Shown: positions 42,316 to 51,300 of the stretch, piece by piece
Numbering within the stretch: the stretch's first letter is position 1
Layout of the letters: each line of letters begins with the position of its first letter
Origin: an uncultured Bacillaceae bacterium
GTDB lineage: Bacteria > Bacillota > Bacilli > Bacillales > Caldibacillaceae
Reading direction: 5' to 3'
Assembly: GCA_937934645.1 (NCBI GenBank)
Contig: CALGYZ010000005.1
Location: 1 to 58,930, forward strand
Length of the DNA: 58,930 nucleotides
Notes under the pieces: generated by a model
Database searches by the model: none
What the model saw: the letters and a program-made list of their open reading frames with translations, nothing else
Told to the model about the DNA's origin: nothing
Program-made: the position numbers and the translations under genes

Positions 42316-42849
42316 TTATACTTTCTCAATCTGTGAAAAATCCAATTCGACCGGTGTATCCCTGCCAAACATATTGACCAGTACTTTTACTTTTGCTTTA
42401 TCTTGGTCAATCTCCTCAACTGTTCCGGTAAAGTCGGCAAACGGTCCTTCCGTTACTTTCACGTTTTCACCGACAGAGATATCAATATCAACCCGTTTTT
42501 CTTCAATACCCATCCGCTTAAGCAAAGCATCTACTTCCTCCGGCAATAACGGGGTCGGCTTAGCACCGGATCCACTTGATCCGACAAAACCTGTCACACC
42601 GGGAGTGTTGCGGACAACATACCACGAATCATCGGTCATAATCAATTCTACTAAAACATAACCCGGAAAAACTTTCTTTTTCACGGTTTTCTTCTTACCA
42701 TCTTTAATTTCAATTTCTTCTTCTTCCGGAACAATCACCCTGAATATTTTATCTTGCATACCCATGGATTCTACACGTTTTTCCAGGTTTTTCTTAACCT
42801 TATTTTCATATCCGGAATACGTATGCACGACGTACCAATTTTTTTCCAT
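42316..42849 (-). CDS. nusG: transcription factor NusG
   Basis: A 177-residue NusG: NGN domain (about 1-110; WYVVHTYSGYENKVKKNLEKR) and C-terminal KOW domain (about 125-177; GENVKVTEGPFADFTGTVEEI). It binds RNA polymerase and in B. subtilis stimulates pausing; it also couples to S10. It sits between the secE terminator and rplK. The ribosome-binding site GGGAGGG lies unusually far (about 22 bases) from the ATG, with a 5-bp hairpin between. Confidence 0.97.
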   Translation of the reverse strand: MEKNWYVVHTYSGYENKVKKNLEKRVESMGMQDKIFRVIVPEEEEIEIKDGKKKTVKKKVFPGYVLVELIMTDDSWYVVRNTPGVTGFVGSSGSGAKPTPLLPEEVDALLKRMGIEEKRVDIDISVGENVKVTEGPFADFTGTVEEIDQDKAKVKVLVNMFGRDTPVELDFSQIEKV

Positions 42850-42910
42850 GAAAGAGGACGTAGAGTCCTTCCCTCCCTAGTATGAAATTTATACACGAAA
42901 AATTAAGATA

Positions 42911-42936
42911 ATAAAAAACCCGTCGCTTGCGGGTTC
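42911..42936 (-). terminator. terminator of rpmG-secE
   Basis: AACCCG-N7-CGGGTT stem followed on the minus strand by six T's, 58 bp after secE and before nusG. Confidence 0.85.
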
Positions 42937-42993
42937 ATCTGATTAATGCCATAATAACCATTATAACAAAGGAATCATTCGCTATTCATCCGG

Positions 42994-43173
42994 TTATAAA
43001 AACAGCTCAATAATTTGCGTAATACCGAGATCGACTAAGGTGAAAAAGATTGTGAAAAATATAATCGTCGTAACGACCGTAATCGTATATTTTGTCAATT
43101 CGTCCTTTCTCGGCCATCTGACTTTGCGCATTTCTTCGGCAACATCGTGAAAAAATTTACGGATTTTTCCCAT
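42994..43173 (-). CDS. secE: SecE, translocon subunit
   Basis: A 59-residue single-membrane-span SecE: an amphipathic N-terminal helix (KIRKFFHDVAEEMRKVRWP, with the conserved VxWP motif) and one transmembrane segment (about 32-52). It clamps SecY in the membrane. It starts 33 bp after rpmG and is the last gene before the terminator. Confidence 0.95.
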   Translation of the reverse strand: MGKIRKFFHDVAEEMRKVRWPRKDELTKYTITVVTTIIFFTIFFTLVDLGITQIIELFL

Positions 43174-43206
43174 GGCAAACCTCCAAAACCGGAATGTATT
43201 CCGCGT

Positions 43207-43353
43207 CTATACTGATTCGCGGTGAATTGTATGCGTCCGGCAATGCGGACAATATTTCTTTATTTCCATCCGTTTTTGCTTATTTTCCGGTCGGGTTGTT
43301 TTATAATTTCTTCGTCCGCACACACCGCATTCCAAACGAATCTTTTTCGACAT
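43207..43353 (-). CDS. rpmG: 50S ribosomal protein L33, zinc-binding form
   Basis: A 48-residue L33 (SKKIRLECGVCGRRNYKTTR) with CGVC and CPHC, so two CxxC pairs and the zinc (C+) type. It lies upstream of secE, as rpmGB does in B. subtilis. The start is ATG, with a weak upstream site (GCAGTG). Confidence 0.92.
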   Translation of the reverse strand: MSKKIRLECGVCGRRNYKTTRPENKQKRMEIKKYCPHCRTHTIHRESV

Positions 43354-43494
43354 CACTGCAACACCTGAATTATCTGATTTTTTCCCTACTGTTAATTTTG
43401 TTCATTAAATTAAAATATCATACATAATAATAGAAATGACCATACAACCGTCAACCCCCGGCCGGATTTAAACAAATCATCCCTTATCTATGAA

Positions 43495-43524
43495 ACTTTA
43501 ACATGCCGACAAATATTATGTCAA
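43495..43524 (-). promoter_or_regulatory. candidate rpmG-secE promoter
   Basis: Minus strand: perfect -35 TTGACA (43519-43524), 18-bp spacer, -10 TAAAGT (43495-43500; 4 of 6). A second TTGACG occurs about 70 bp downstream, without a good -10. Confidence 0.55.
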
Positions 43525-43551
43525 CATATTAAAAAAACGCTGTCTGTTTAC

Positions 43552-43590
43552 AAAAAAAAAAGAATTTCATCCAATGATGCTTTCTTTTTT
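43552..43590 (-). terminator. terminator of sigH
   Basis: AAAGAA/TTCTTT and CATC/GATG nested stems followed on the minus strand by nine T's, about 14 bp after the sigH stop. Confidence 0.7.
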
Positions 43591-43603
43591 ATCCAAAAAT
43601 CGG

Positions 43604-44260
43604 CTATACTTTAATCGATGCATCTCTTGAAGCCAAATATTTTTCCAGCTTTCTTTTCACTCTCTGCAAGGCATTATCGATGGATTTTACATGACGGTTC
43701 AATTCAGCGGAAATCTCCTGATACGATTGACCATCTAAATATAACGCCAAAACCTCCCGTTCCAAATCACTCAGAAGCTCCGTAATTTTCATTTCGATCG
43801 TGTTAAATTCTTCCTGATTGATGACCATTTCTTCCGGGTCCATCGATTTCGAACCTTCCAGCATATCCATCAACGTACGGTCCGATTCATCGTCGTACAC
43901 GGGCTTGTCCAGAGAAACATATGAATTTAACGGGATATGTTTCTGGCGTGTAGCCGTTTTAATTGCCGTAATAATCTGTCTCGTAATGCAAAGTTCTGCA
44001 AACGCCTTAAATGATGTGGATTTATCACCTTTATAATCCCGGATCGCTTTAAACAATCCGATCATACCTTCTTGAATAATATCCTCACGGTCAGCGCCGA
44101 TCAAAAAATAGGACCTGGCTTTTGCACGGACAAATTGTCTGTATTTATGAATCAAATAGTCGAGCGCGTCACTATCCCCCTGATGAACGAACTCTACTAA
44201 TTTTTCGTCGTCTATGTTCTCGTATTCTGTAAAGCCATGGATCTTTCCGTTCTCCCGCAA
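43604..44260 (-). CDS. sigH: RNA polymerase sigma factor SigH (Spo0H)
   Basis: A 218-residue sigma-70-family factor. Region 2 with DYLIHKYRQFVRAKARSYFL and ADREDIIQEGMIGL (core binding and -10 recognition), and region 4 with SYQEISAELNRHVKSIDNAL (-35 recognition). SigH directs early sporulation, competence and stationary-phase genes. The start is TTG after GGGGTGAT. It has its own sigma-A promoter; in B. subtilis that promoter is repressed by AbrB. Confidence 0.96.
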   Translation of the reverse strand: MRENGKIHGFTEYENIDDEKLVEFVHQGDSDALDYLIHKYRQFVRAKARSYFLIGADREDIIQEGMIGLFKAIRDYKGDKSTSFKAFAELCITRQIITAIKTATRQKHIPLNSYVSLDKPVYDDESDRTLMDMLEGSKSMDPEEMVINQEEFNTIEMKITELLSDLEREVLALYLDGQSYQEISAELNRHVKSIDNALQRVKRKLEKYLASRDASIKV

Positions 44261-44294
44261 TGCATATCACCCCGCCCCACAAGTTGATAGGTTC

Positions 44295-44324
44295 ATTATA
44301 CATTAGCGGTTTTTACAGCGTCAA
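44295..44324 (-). promoter_or_regulatory. sigH promoter (sigma-A)
   Basis: Minus strand: -35 TTGACG (44319-44324), 18-bp spacer, perfect -10 TATAAT (44295-44300). The -35 lies right after the rae1 stop. Confidence 0.83.
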
Positions 44325-44330
44325 CCGGCA

Positions 44331-44837
44331 TCATTGTCCTCTTCGCAACTTTTCAAAAAATTCTTTCACTTCCTTTGTAAGCGGAATCGTTGAAAAAGGC
44401 TGGTCCTGTTTAATTTTTTCTACGTCTTTTTTGATATTTGTTTTTATCTCTTTTATTTCATTATACAATTCACGGGCGGATATACGGAAAGCTCCCTGGC
44501 CGAAAATTTGCCATTGTTCTGCATAGTCTGATGTGGCGACAAATACTTTCGTTTGCCGGTTGATTAATTCATTTGCCAATTTTTCAATTTTTTCATCGGC
44601 AGTTTCTTTTTCTTTCGTATAAATGACTTCCACATTGTAATTTTTATATTTTTGTTCAATTCCTTTCACAACATAAGCATCAAACACGATAATTACTTTT
44701 GTTCCCGTATATGCCTGATATTCTGCCATCATTTCCGTTAATAAATCCCTTGCAGCTGCAAAATCCCGTTCTTTCAACTTTTTTAACTCAGGCCATGCAC
44801 CGATCATGTTATAGCCGTCTACAATTAGAATATCCAT
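44331..44837 (-). CDS. rae1: Rae1 (YacP), ribosome-associated mRNA endonuclease
   Basis: A 168-residue NYN/PIN-like nuclease, beginning MDILIVDGYNMIGAW, with conserved acidic residues (D7, later VFDA and ATSDYAEQW). In B. subtilis Rae1 enters the ribosomal A site and cleaves mRNA during translation. The ATG lies one base after the rlmB stop, with AGAAAGAG inside rlmB as the ribosome-binding site. Confidence 0.92.
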   Translation of the reverse strand: MDILIVDGYNMIGAWPELKKLKERDFAAARDLLTEMMAEYQAYTGTKVIIVFDAYVVKGIEQKYKNYNVEVIYTKEKETADEKIEKLANELINRQTKVFVATSDYAEQWQIFGQGAFRISARELYNEIKEIKTNIKKDVEKIKQDQPFSTIPLTKEVKEFFEKLRRGQ

Positions 44838-44838
44838 T

Positions 44839-45576
44839 TTATACCGGAAATCTCTTTCTGTATATTTCATACATGAGGATTGCAGCTGCTACAGATGCAT
44901 TCAAAGATGTAACATGGCCCTTCATCGGAAGTTTGAGCAGAAAATCACATTTTTCTTTGTGTAACCGGCTGATCCCTTTCCCTTCACTGCCGATGATTAA
45001 CGCAACCGGCAAAGTGCCGTCAAAATTACGGTAATCCATCTCGCCTCCTGCATCCGCACCAGCGATCCATAATCCCTTTTCCTTTAATTCATCAATCGTT
45101 CTCGCGATGTTTGTCACTCTAACCACCGGAATATATTCAATTGCACCGGTCGATGCCTTTGCTACAGTCGCCGTCAACCCCACAGACCTTCTCTTTGGAA
45201 TAATTATTCCATGTACTCCTATTGCATCCGCTGTACGTAGAATTGAACCTAAATTTTGCGGATCTTCAATTTCATCCAAAATAAGAAAAAATGGTTCTTC
45301 ATTCCGCTCTTCTGCACGCTGGAACAGTTCGTCGAGACTGAAGTACTTGTAAGCGGCCACTTGTGCAACGACTCCCTGGTGATTTCCTTCAACCATCTCA
45401 TCGAGTTTTTTCCTGGGTACAAATTGAAGAACGATTCTCTTTTCTTTTGCCTTGCGAATCACCTGCTGCACCGGTCCTTTTTGCGATCCTTCGGCTATCC
45501 AGATTTTATTAATGTCCCGGTCTGATTGGACGGCTTCCAATACGGTGTTTCTTCCGAAGATATAATCTGAATCCAT
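44839..45576 (-). CDS. rlmB: 23S rRNA 2'-O-methyltransferase RlmB
   Basis: A 245-residue SPOUT (TrmH-type) methyltransferase: N-terminal L30e-like substrate domain (about 1-75), then the knotted domain with DEIEDPQNLGSILRTAD, LIIGSEGKGISR and SLNASVAAAILMYE (motifs 1-3). By family it modifies a G in 23S rRNA (G2251 in E. coli); relatives act on tRNA Gm18. It is three bases after mrnC. Confidence 0.92.
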   Translation of the reverse strand: MDSDYIFGRNTVLEAVQSDRDINKIWIAEGSQKGPVQQVIRKAKEKRIVLQFVPRKKLDEMVEGNHQGVVAQVAAYKYFSLDELFQRAEERNEEPFFLILDEIEDPQNLGSILRTADAIGVHGIIIPKRRSVGLTATVAKASTGAIEYIPVVRVTNIARTIDELKEKGLWIAGADAGGEMDYRNFDGTLPVALIIGSEGKGISRLHKEKCDFLLKLPMKGHVTSLNASVAAAILMYEIYRKRFPV

Positions 45577-45579
45577 TAT

Positions 45580-45996
45580 TTAGTCCTCCTCTTTGCCTTC
45601 CACAAATTGAAAGGCTTTTTCAATCAACTCTTCCAAACGTTCAAAATTTTGTGCTAAAAACAAATAACCAATTAAAGCCTCAAAGGCCGTGCTGTACCGG
45701 TAAGTTTGAACATCGGTGTTTTTCGGTACCGTATGGCTTTTGGCGTTTCTGCCGCGGCGCACTACGGACAGTTCTTCTTCCGTTAATTCATTTTTATCCA
45801 AAAAAAAATGAATGATGGTACTTTGGGCTTTGGCAGATACGTAGCTTACCGCTTTTTTCTGCAACTGATTTGGCTTTACTTCGCCTTTTGCCAGCAGGTG
45901 ACGCCGCACATAAATTTCGTAAACGGCGTCACCCATATATGCAATGGCCAGGCTGTTCAATGTTTTCGGATCCCGTACAAATTGATGAATCAGCAT
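45580..45996 (-). CDS. mrnC: Mini-ribonuclease 3
   Basis: A 138-residue RNase III catalytic domain without the dsRNA-binding domain. The signature LNSLAIAYMGDAVYEIYVR carries catalytic Asp, and later STAFEALIGYLFL carries the Glu. Mini-III matures 23S rRNA ends in B. subtilis. The ATG with GAGAGGG was chosen. It begins two bases after the cysS stop. Confidence 0.94.
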   Translation of the reverse strand: MLIHQFVRDPKTLNSLAIAYMGDAVYEIYVRRHLLAKGEVKPNQLQKKAVSYVSAKAQSTIIHFFLDKNELTEEELSVVRRGRNAKSHTVPKNTDVQTYRYSTAFEALIGYLFLAQNFERLEELIEKAFQFVEGKEED

Positions 45997-45998
45997 TT

Positions 45999-47396
45999 CT
46001 ACCCTCTCTTCCAACGCGTTCCTTGCGGCGTATCTTCCAAAATAATATTCATCTTTCTCAGACGGTCACGGATTGCGTCAGCTGTTTTAAAATCCCGTCT
46101 TTTTCTTGCTTCATTTCTTTCTTCAATTAACTTTTCAATTTCCTCATCCAATATTTCTTCTTTTTTTATGGTTAATCCTAATACACCGAATAATTCATCA
46201 AATGTTCCCAAAAATTGATTGATTGCTTTTTTGGATGTATTTTTCTCCATTAAATAGTAGTTAGCGGTTTTGGCTAATTCAAACAGAACGGAAATTGCGT
46301 TGGCGGTGTTGAAATCATCGTCCATTTCTTCAATAAACTGCTTGCGGCAGGATTCGATTTTTTCCAGCCACTCTTCATCATCATCCGTTAAATCACTGCT
46401 CGCGGACAGACGATGTTTCAAGTTTTCATAGGAAGTTTGCAATCGTTCAAATGCGGCCTTGGCTTCATTTAAAAGTTCATCACTGAAATTGATCGGGTGG
46501 CGGTAGTGAACAGATAACATGAAGAACCGGATTAACATCGGATCATATTTTTTTATGATGTCATGAACGAGAATAAAGTTTCCGAGTGACTTGGACATTT
46601 TTTCATTATTAATGTTGATATAACCGTTGTGCATCCAGTAATTTGCAAAAGGTTTTCCGGTCAAGCTTTCCGATTGGGCAATTTCGTTTTCATGATGGGG
46701 GAAAGATAAATCCTGTCCGCCGGCATGAATATCAATGGTATCTCCCAAGTATTTTCTTGCCATAGCGGAACACTCGATGTGCCAGCCCGGCCGGCCTTTG
46801 CCCCACGGACTATCCCAATACACTTCGCCCGGTTTGGCGGCTTTCCAAAGAACAAAATCCAGCGGGTCCCGTTTCTTTTCACCAACTTCAATCCGGGCGC
46901 CCATTTTTAAATCCTCCGGGGACTGGTGGGACAGCTTTCCGTAATCTTTAAATTTTCTTGTACTAAAATACACGTCCCCGTCAGATTCATAAGCATAACC
47001 CTGATCAATCAGTCGTTGAATGAATTCAATAATTGTGTCAATGTTTTCCGTTACCCTCGGATGATAACTGGCTTCTTTACAACCGAGGGCAGTAATATCC
47101 TCCATATATGCCTGAATATATCGTTCCGCCAATGTAAAAACATCTTCATTCGCTTCTTGCGCTGCTTTAATAATCTTATCGTCGACATCAGTAAAGTTCG
47201 ATACGTAAGTAACATCATATCCGCGGTATTCAAAATAACGGCGGACGGTGTCGAACACAATGGCAGGCCGTGCATTTCCAATGTGAATATAATTGTAGAC
47301 CGTCGGCCCGCAAACATACATTTTTACTTTTCCTTCCTCAATCGGTTTAAATTCTTCCTTCTTCTGTGTTAACGTATTATAAATTCGAATGGGCAT
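45999..47396 (-). CDS. cysS: cysteinyl-tRNA synthetase
   Basis: A 465-residue class I synthetase: HIGH-like YIHIGNARP (about 35-43), KMSKS loop in NEKMSKSLGNF (about 267), zinc ligands including CGPTVYN, ECSAMA and HHENEIA. It charges tRNA-Cys. It overlaps cysE by 20 bp and is therefore under the same Cys T-box. Confidence 0.97.
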   Translation of the reverse strand: MPIRIYNTLTQKKEEFKPIEEGKVKMYVCGPTVYNYIHIGNARPAIVFDTVRRYFEYRGYDVTYVSNFTDVDDKIIKAAQEANEDVFTLAERYIQAYMEDITALGCKEASYHPRVTENIDTIIEFIQRLIDQGYAYESDGDVYFSTRKFKDYGKLSHQSPEDLKMGARIEVGEKKRDPLDFVLWKAAKPGEVYWDSPWGKGRPGWHIECSAMARKYLGDTIDIHAGGQDLSFPHHENEIAQSESLTGKPFANYWMHNGYININNEKMSKSLGNFILVHDIIKKYDPMLIRFFMLSVHYRHPINFSDELLNEAKAAFERLQTSYENLKHRLSASSDLTDDDEEWLEKIESCRKQFIEEMDDDFNTANAISVLFELAKTANYYLMEKNTSKKAINQFLGTFDELFGVLGLTIKKEEILDEEIEKLIEERNEARKRRDFKTADAIRDRLRKMNIILEDTPQGTRWKRG

Positions 47397-48045
47397 TCTC
47401 GCGGCTCCCTTCCTGCTTTAGCTGTTCCAATTCTGCTTTTAATTCATTTATTTGCTGTTGCAGCGATTTGCATACATCAGAAACCGGGTCAGGTAAATTA
47501 CCGTGATCCAGATCCTTCTTTACGCGGACACCGTCTTTGACAACAACTTTTCCTGGTATGCCGACGACCGTTGCATTAGGAGGTACATCTTTCAATACGA
47601 CAGAACCTGCACCGATCTTGGAATTTTCACCGATGGTAATCGACCCGAGCACTTTTGCTCCGGCTGATACCAACACATTATTTTTAATCGTCGGATGTCT
47701 TTTTCCTTTTTCCTTCCCGGTTCCGCCGAGAGTCACTCCCTGATAAATGGTCACATCATCCCCGATTTCACAAGTCTCTCCTATTACGACTCCCATGCCG
47801 TGGTCAATGAAAAGACGACGGCCGATTTTTGCTCCCGGATGAATTTCAATTCCTGTTAAAAAACGGCTGAATTGGGAAATCACCCTTGCAATGAAGAACA
47901 TTTTCTTTTTGTAAAACCAATGGGCTATTCTATGAAACCATATCGCATGAAGACCAGAATACGTTAAAATCACTTCTAGGTAACTTCTTGCTGCGGGATC
48001 TTGATCGAATACGACATCGATATCCTCCTTTAATCTTTTGAACAT
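47377..48045 (-). CDS. cysE: serine O-acetyltransferase
   Basis: A 222-residue SAT: N-terminal helical domain (about 1-65), then a left-handed beta-helix of hexapeptide repeats (about 68-170) with active-site DHGMGVVIGET and GGTGKEKGKRHP. It makes O-acetylserine, the cysteine precursor. The first gene after the T-box leader, with AGGAGATC before the ATG. Confidence 0.95.
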   Translation of the reverse strand: MFKRLKEDIDVVFDQDPAARSYLEVILTYSGLHAIWFHRIAHWFYKKKMFFIARVISQFSRFLTGIEIHPGAKIGRRLFIDHGMGVVIGETCEIGDDVTIYQGVTLGGTGKEKGKRHPTIKNNVLVSAGAKVLGSITIGENSKIGAGSVVLKDVPPNATVVGIPGKVVVKDGVRVKKDLDHGNLPDPVSDVCKSLQQQINELKAELEQLKQEGSRENAHSNL

Positions 48046-48094
48046 GATCTCCTATCCCCCCCTATTTATAATGATTTGATCAATATACTGAAAG

Positions 48095-48325
48095 TAAAAA
48101 AGCGCCCCTGCCGAAACGACAGAGACGCAGTCCGCGCGGTTCCACTCTGTTTGGACTAACAGCCCCACTCTTCCCTGGTAACGGCAGGTATCTCCGCCTT
48201 TATCTACTACTCCGGTTCGATAAAGGACTCAGAGGTGCATTTCAATAATGAACACTTTAGACTGCTCCCACCACATGCAGTCCTCTCTGGGAAAGGTTCA
48301 TTATTTACTTCTCCTCTTCAACGCT
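48095..48325 (-). promoter_or_regulatory. T-box leader for cysE-cysS (Cys specifier)
   Basis: The antiterminator bulge AGAGTGGAACCGCGCGG (48148-48132) is the T-box consensus. Downstream is a strong terminator: 12-bp stem at 48102-48128 (with four G-U pairs) and six U's. In stem I, a UGC (48239-48237) followed by A fits the Cys specifier. Uncharged tRNA-Cys would stabilise the antiterminator and switch on cysE-cysS. Confidence 0.93.
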
Positions 48326-48390
48326 TTTAACATGTTAAATTTTTTTGAACATTCCTTTGTACAATAATATATAATATTTTTTTCAAAATG

Positions 48391-49848
48391 TTAATCCAAA
48401 ACCTTTTTAATCCGGTTCATTACGGTCTCTTTTCCTAAAATCTCAATAGTATTCGGCAGTTCAGGACCGCTCGTTTGGCCGGTTACCGCTACCCGGATCG
48501 GCATAAATAACTTTTTGCCTCTCTGGCCGGTGCTTTTTTGTACCCGTTTGATCGCTTTTTTAATTTCACCAGCTTCAAACGACTCCAGCGATTCGATCTC
48601 CTGAAGAAATGCTTTCAGTACTTCCGGAACCTGTTCCCCGTTTAATACTTCCCTACACTCTTCATCATATTCAATATCCTCTTTATAGAATAATTCAGTC
48701 AGAGGAACAATTTCGGCACCGTAACTCATTTGCTCTTGGTAAAGGGCGATTAACTTCTTCGCTTTATCCAGCTCTTCCGGTGCAGGATTTTCACTGATCC
48801 GTCCTGCTTTTATTAAATGAGGCAATGAAATTTCGATTAATTTTCCCAAGTCAAGCTTCTTAATGTACTGGTTATTCATCCATGTCAATTTGTTCTTGTC
48901 AAACACTGCGGGTGACTTGGATAAACGGTCCGGATCAAAAATTTCAATTAATTCTTCCTTCGAGAAGATTTCTTCTTCTCCTCCCGGTGACCAGCCGAGC
49001 AAGGAAAGGAAGTTAAATAATGCTTCCGGAAGATAGCCAAGTTCTTCATATTGCTCGATAAATTGAATGATGGATTCATCCCGCTTGCTGAGCTTTTTAT
49101 GTTGTTCATTCACAATTAAAGTCATATGGCCGAAAACCGGTGGCTTCCATCCGAAAGCTTCGTAAATCATCAATTGCTTCGGTGTATTGGAAATATGGTC
49201 ATCCCCGCGCAATACATGGGTAATTTTCATTAAATAGTCATCGATCACGACCGCAAAGTTATATAACGGCACACCATCTTTTTTGACAATGACAAAGTCA
49301 CCGATATCATCGGATGAAAAGGATACTGTTCCCTTTACCATATCATCAAACTGATATGTTTTTCCTTCAGGGACACGGAACCGGATGCTCGGCTCCCTGC
49401 CTTCGCTCTCAAGCCGTTTACGGTCTTCATCCGTCAAGTTACGGCACTTCCCTGAATATCGTGGAGCCGCTATGCCCCGGGCAAGCTGTTTTTCTCTTTC
49501 TTTCTCCAATTCTTCTTCCGTACAATAGCATTTATATGCATATCCTTTTTCTAGCAGCTCATTATAATATTTTTTGTAAATGTCAATTCTTTCTGATTGG
49601 CGGTACGGACCGTATTCTCCTCCGACATCAACACTTTCATCCCAGTCAATGCCGAGCCATTTTAAATATTTTAACTGGCTCTCTTCCCCGCCGGCGATAT
49701 TCCTCTTTTGATCCGTATCTTCAATCCGGATAATGAATTTTCCCTTTTTATTGCGGGCAAATAAATAGTTAAACAGGGCCGTTCTCGCATTCCCGATATG
49801 CAAATGGCCCGTCGGACTCGGTGCATATCGTACTCGGATTTCACTCAT
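48391..49848 (-). CDS. gltX: glutamyl-tRNA synthetase
   Basis: A 485-residue class I synthetase: RYAPSPTGHLHIGNARTAL (HIGH, about 5-23), KLSKRDES (KMSKS, about 251-258), and an all-helical anticodon-binding domain. In Bacillus it also charges tRNA-Gln with Glu for the amidotransferase pathway. The ATG follows GGAGGG. It is not under the downstream T-box. 99 bp after ispF. Confidence 0.97.
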   Translation of the reverse strand: MSEIRVRYAPSPTGHLHIGNARTALFNYLFARNKKGKFIIRIEDTDQKRNIAGGEESQLKYLKWLGIDWDESVDVGGEYGPYRQSERIDIYKKYYNELLEKGYAYKCYCTEEELEKEREKQLARGIAAPRYSGKCRNLTDEDRKRLESEGREPSIRFRVPEGKTYQFDDMVKGTVSFSSDDIGDFVIVKKDGVPLYNFAVVIDDYLMKITHVLRGDDHISNTPKQLMIYEAFGWKPPVFGHMTLIVNEQHKKLSKRDESIIQFIEQYEELGYLPEALFNFLSLLGWSPGGEEEIFSKEELIEIFDPDRLSKSPAVFDKNKLTWMNNQYIKKLDLGKLIEISLPHLIKAGRISENPAPEELDKAKKLIALYQEQMSYGAEIVPLTELFYKEDIEYDEECREVLNGEQVPEVLKAFLQEIESLESFEAGEIKKAIKRVQKSTGQRGKKLFMPIRVAVTGQTSGPELPNTIEILGKETVMNRIKKVLD

Positions 49849-49947
49849 AAATTTTCCCTCCACTTTATCCTCTGTAAACAAACGTAAAAGTTTTTTAGGA
49901 TTTCTTAAAAATAATCAAAACCGGTCTTTTCCCCGGTATTCACAGCA

Positions 49948-50430
49948 CTACCGGTCACTTTTTTCCAACAGGACAACGGACAAGGCTGCGATACCTTCCC
50001 CTCTTCCTGTAAAGCCGAGTTTTTCAGTTGTCGTTGCTTTAATGTTAATTTGACCGGATTCTACTTCCAATATGTTAGCAATATTTTTTTGTATATCATT
50101 AATATAAGGGGACATTTTCGGCTCTTGGGCGATAATCGTACAGTCCATGTTTCCCAGCCGGAATCCTTTTTCCTGGATAGTTTCCCAAACCTTTTTTAAT
50201 AAAATAGCGGAGTCAATATCTTTGTAAGCCGGGTCATGATCAGGAAAATGCGTTCCTATGTCCCGCAACCCGGAGGCTCCCAACAACGCATCGGTAATGG
50301 CATGCAATAAAACGTCGGCATCGGAATGTCCCGATAAGCCTTTTTCATAAGGAATATGTATACCGCCGATAATCAGCGGACGGTTTTCGGCGAATCGATG
50401 AACATCGAATCCTTGTCCAATTCGAAACAA
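49948..50430 (-). CDS. ispF: 2-C-methyl-D-erythritol 2,4-cyclodiphosphate synthase
   Basis: A 160-residue trimeric enzyme of the MEP isoprenoid pathway, with RIGQGFDVHRF (metal Asp/His), LSGHSDADVLLHA and TTTEKLGFTGRGEG. The start is TTG, by AAGGGG at eight bases and by the family N-terminus FRIGQGFDVH; another TTG three codons earlier overlaps the ispD stop. Confidence 0.95.
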   Translation of the reverse strand: MFRIGQGFDVHRFAENRPLIIGGIHIPYEKGLSGHSDADVLLHAITDALLGASGLRDIGTHFPDHDPAYKDIDSAILLKKVWETIQEKGFRLGNMDCTIIAQEPKMSPYINDIQKNIANILEVESGQINIKATTTEKLGFTGRGEGIAALSVVLLEKSDR

Positions 50431-50435
50431 AAAAT

Positions 50436-51128
50436 TCAACCCCTTAACTTCTGTTTTTTTTCAATGATTGCTCCGGCAAAAACCAGGTCTTCCGGTGTCG
50501 TAATTTTTATATTTTCATAATCACCTGTAACAATCAGAACGTCTTGCCCCAATCGTTCAACCAAGCTTGCATCGTCTGTTCCGACAAAAGAATCAGCCAC
50601 GGCCCGTTCATGGGCTTGTTTGATTAACGAAAGCCGGAATGCCTGGGGAGTTTGCACAGTCCATAATTGTGACCTTTCCAGGGTTTCAGATACTGTATGA
50701 TTACGGACCCGTTTAATCGTATCTTTAACCGGGACCGCAACGGTTGCGGCGCCGTACTTATTTGTTTTCTCCACCAGCTTGCGGATGACTGCTGTTTTTA
50801 CAAACGGTCTTGCCCCGTCATGGATCAGAACAACGGGATCATGTTCAATGACTGACAGGCCTTTATACACACTGTGCTGCCGTTCAGGCCCTCCGGTAAC
50901 CAGGGCACTTACTTTCGTAATCGTATATTTTTTTATCAAACTCTCCATTTCTTCCCGGTCATTTTCATTACATACTAAAATGATCGATTGGCACCACTCG
51001 TCTTTTTCAAAAATCTCCAACGTATAAATGATCAGGGGTTTCCCTTTTAATTCAAGAAAAAGTTTGTTTTTTCCCGCACCCATCCGCCGGCCAGCTCCTG
51101 CTGCCGGAATGACAACATGATAATTCAT
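50436..51128 (-). CDS. ispD: 2-C-methyl-D-erythritol 4-phosphate cytidylyltransferase
   Basis: A 230-residue nucleotidyltransferase: PAAGAGRRMGAGKNKLFLEL (CTP-binding loop, about 8-27), HDGARPFV, and VPVKDTIKR. It makes CDP-ME in the MEP pathway. It is followed within six bases by ispF. It stands after the yacL terminator, so ispD-ispF form their own unit; I see no clear promoter. Confidence 0.96.
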   Translation of the reverse strand: MNYHVVIPAAGAGRRMGAGKNKLFLELKGKPLIIYTLEIFEKDEWCQSIILVCNENDREEMESLIKKYTITKVSALVTGGPERQHSVYKGLSVIEHDPVVLIHDGARPFVKTAVIRKLVEKTNKYGAATVAVPVKDTIKRVRNHTVSETLERSQLWTVQTPQAFRLSLIKQAHERAVADSFVGTDDASLVERLGQDVLIVTGDYENIKITTPEDLVFAGAIIEKKQKLRG

Positions 51129-51251
51129 CGGTCTGATTCTCCTGACAGTTATTTTATCCGATTACATTTTACCATATTTTTTGGCCCGGACCCGCTAATA
51201 TGTCTGAACATACCGGTCATTTCGATATAATTCGCATGACTTCTTTCCATA

Positions 51252-51300
51252 TAATAAAATAAGGGAGAGCCAATTTCAATGATTGGCCTCCCTTATTTTT
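51252..51300 (-). terminator. terminator of yacL
   Basis: AATAAGGGAG(G)CCAAT / ATTGGCTCTCCCTTATT stem with one bulge, overlapping the yacL stop codon and followed on the minus strand by TTTTATTAT. Confidence 0.85.
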
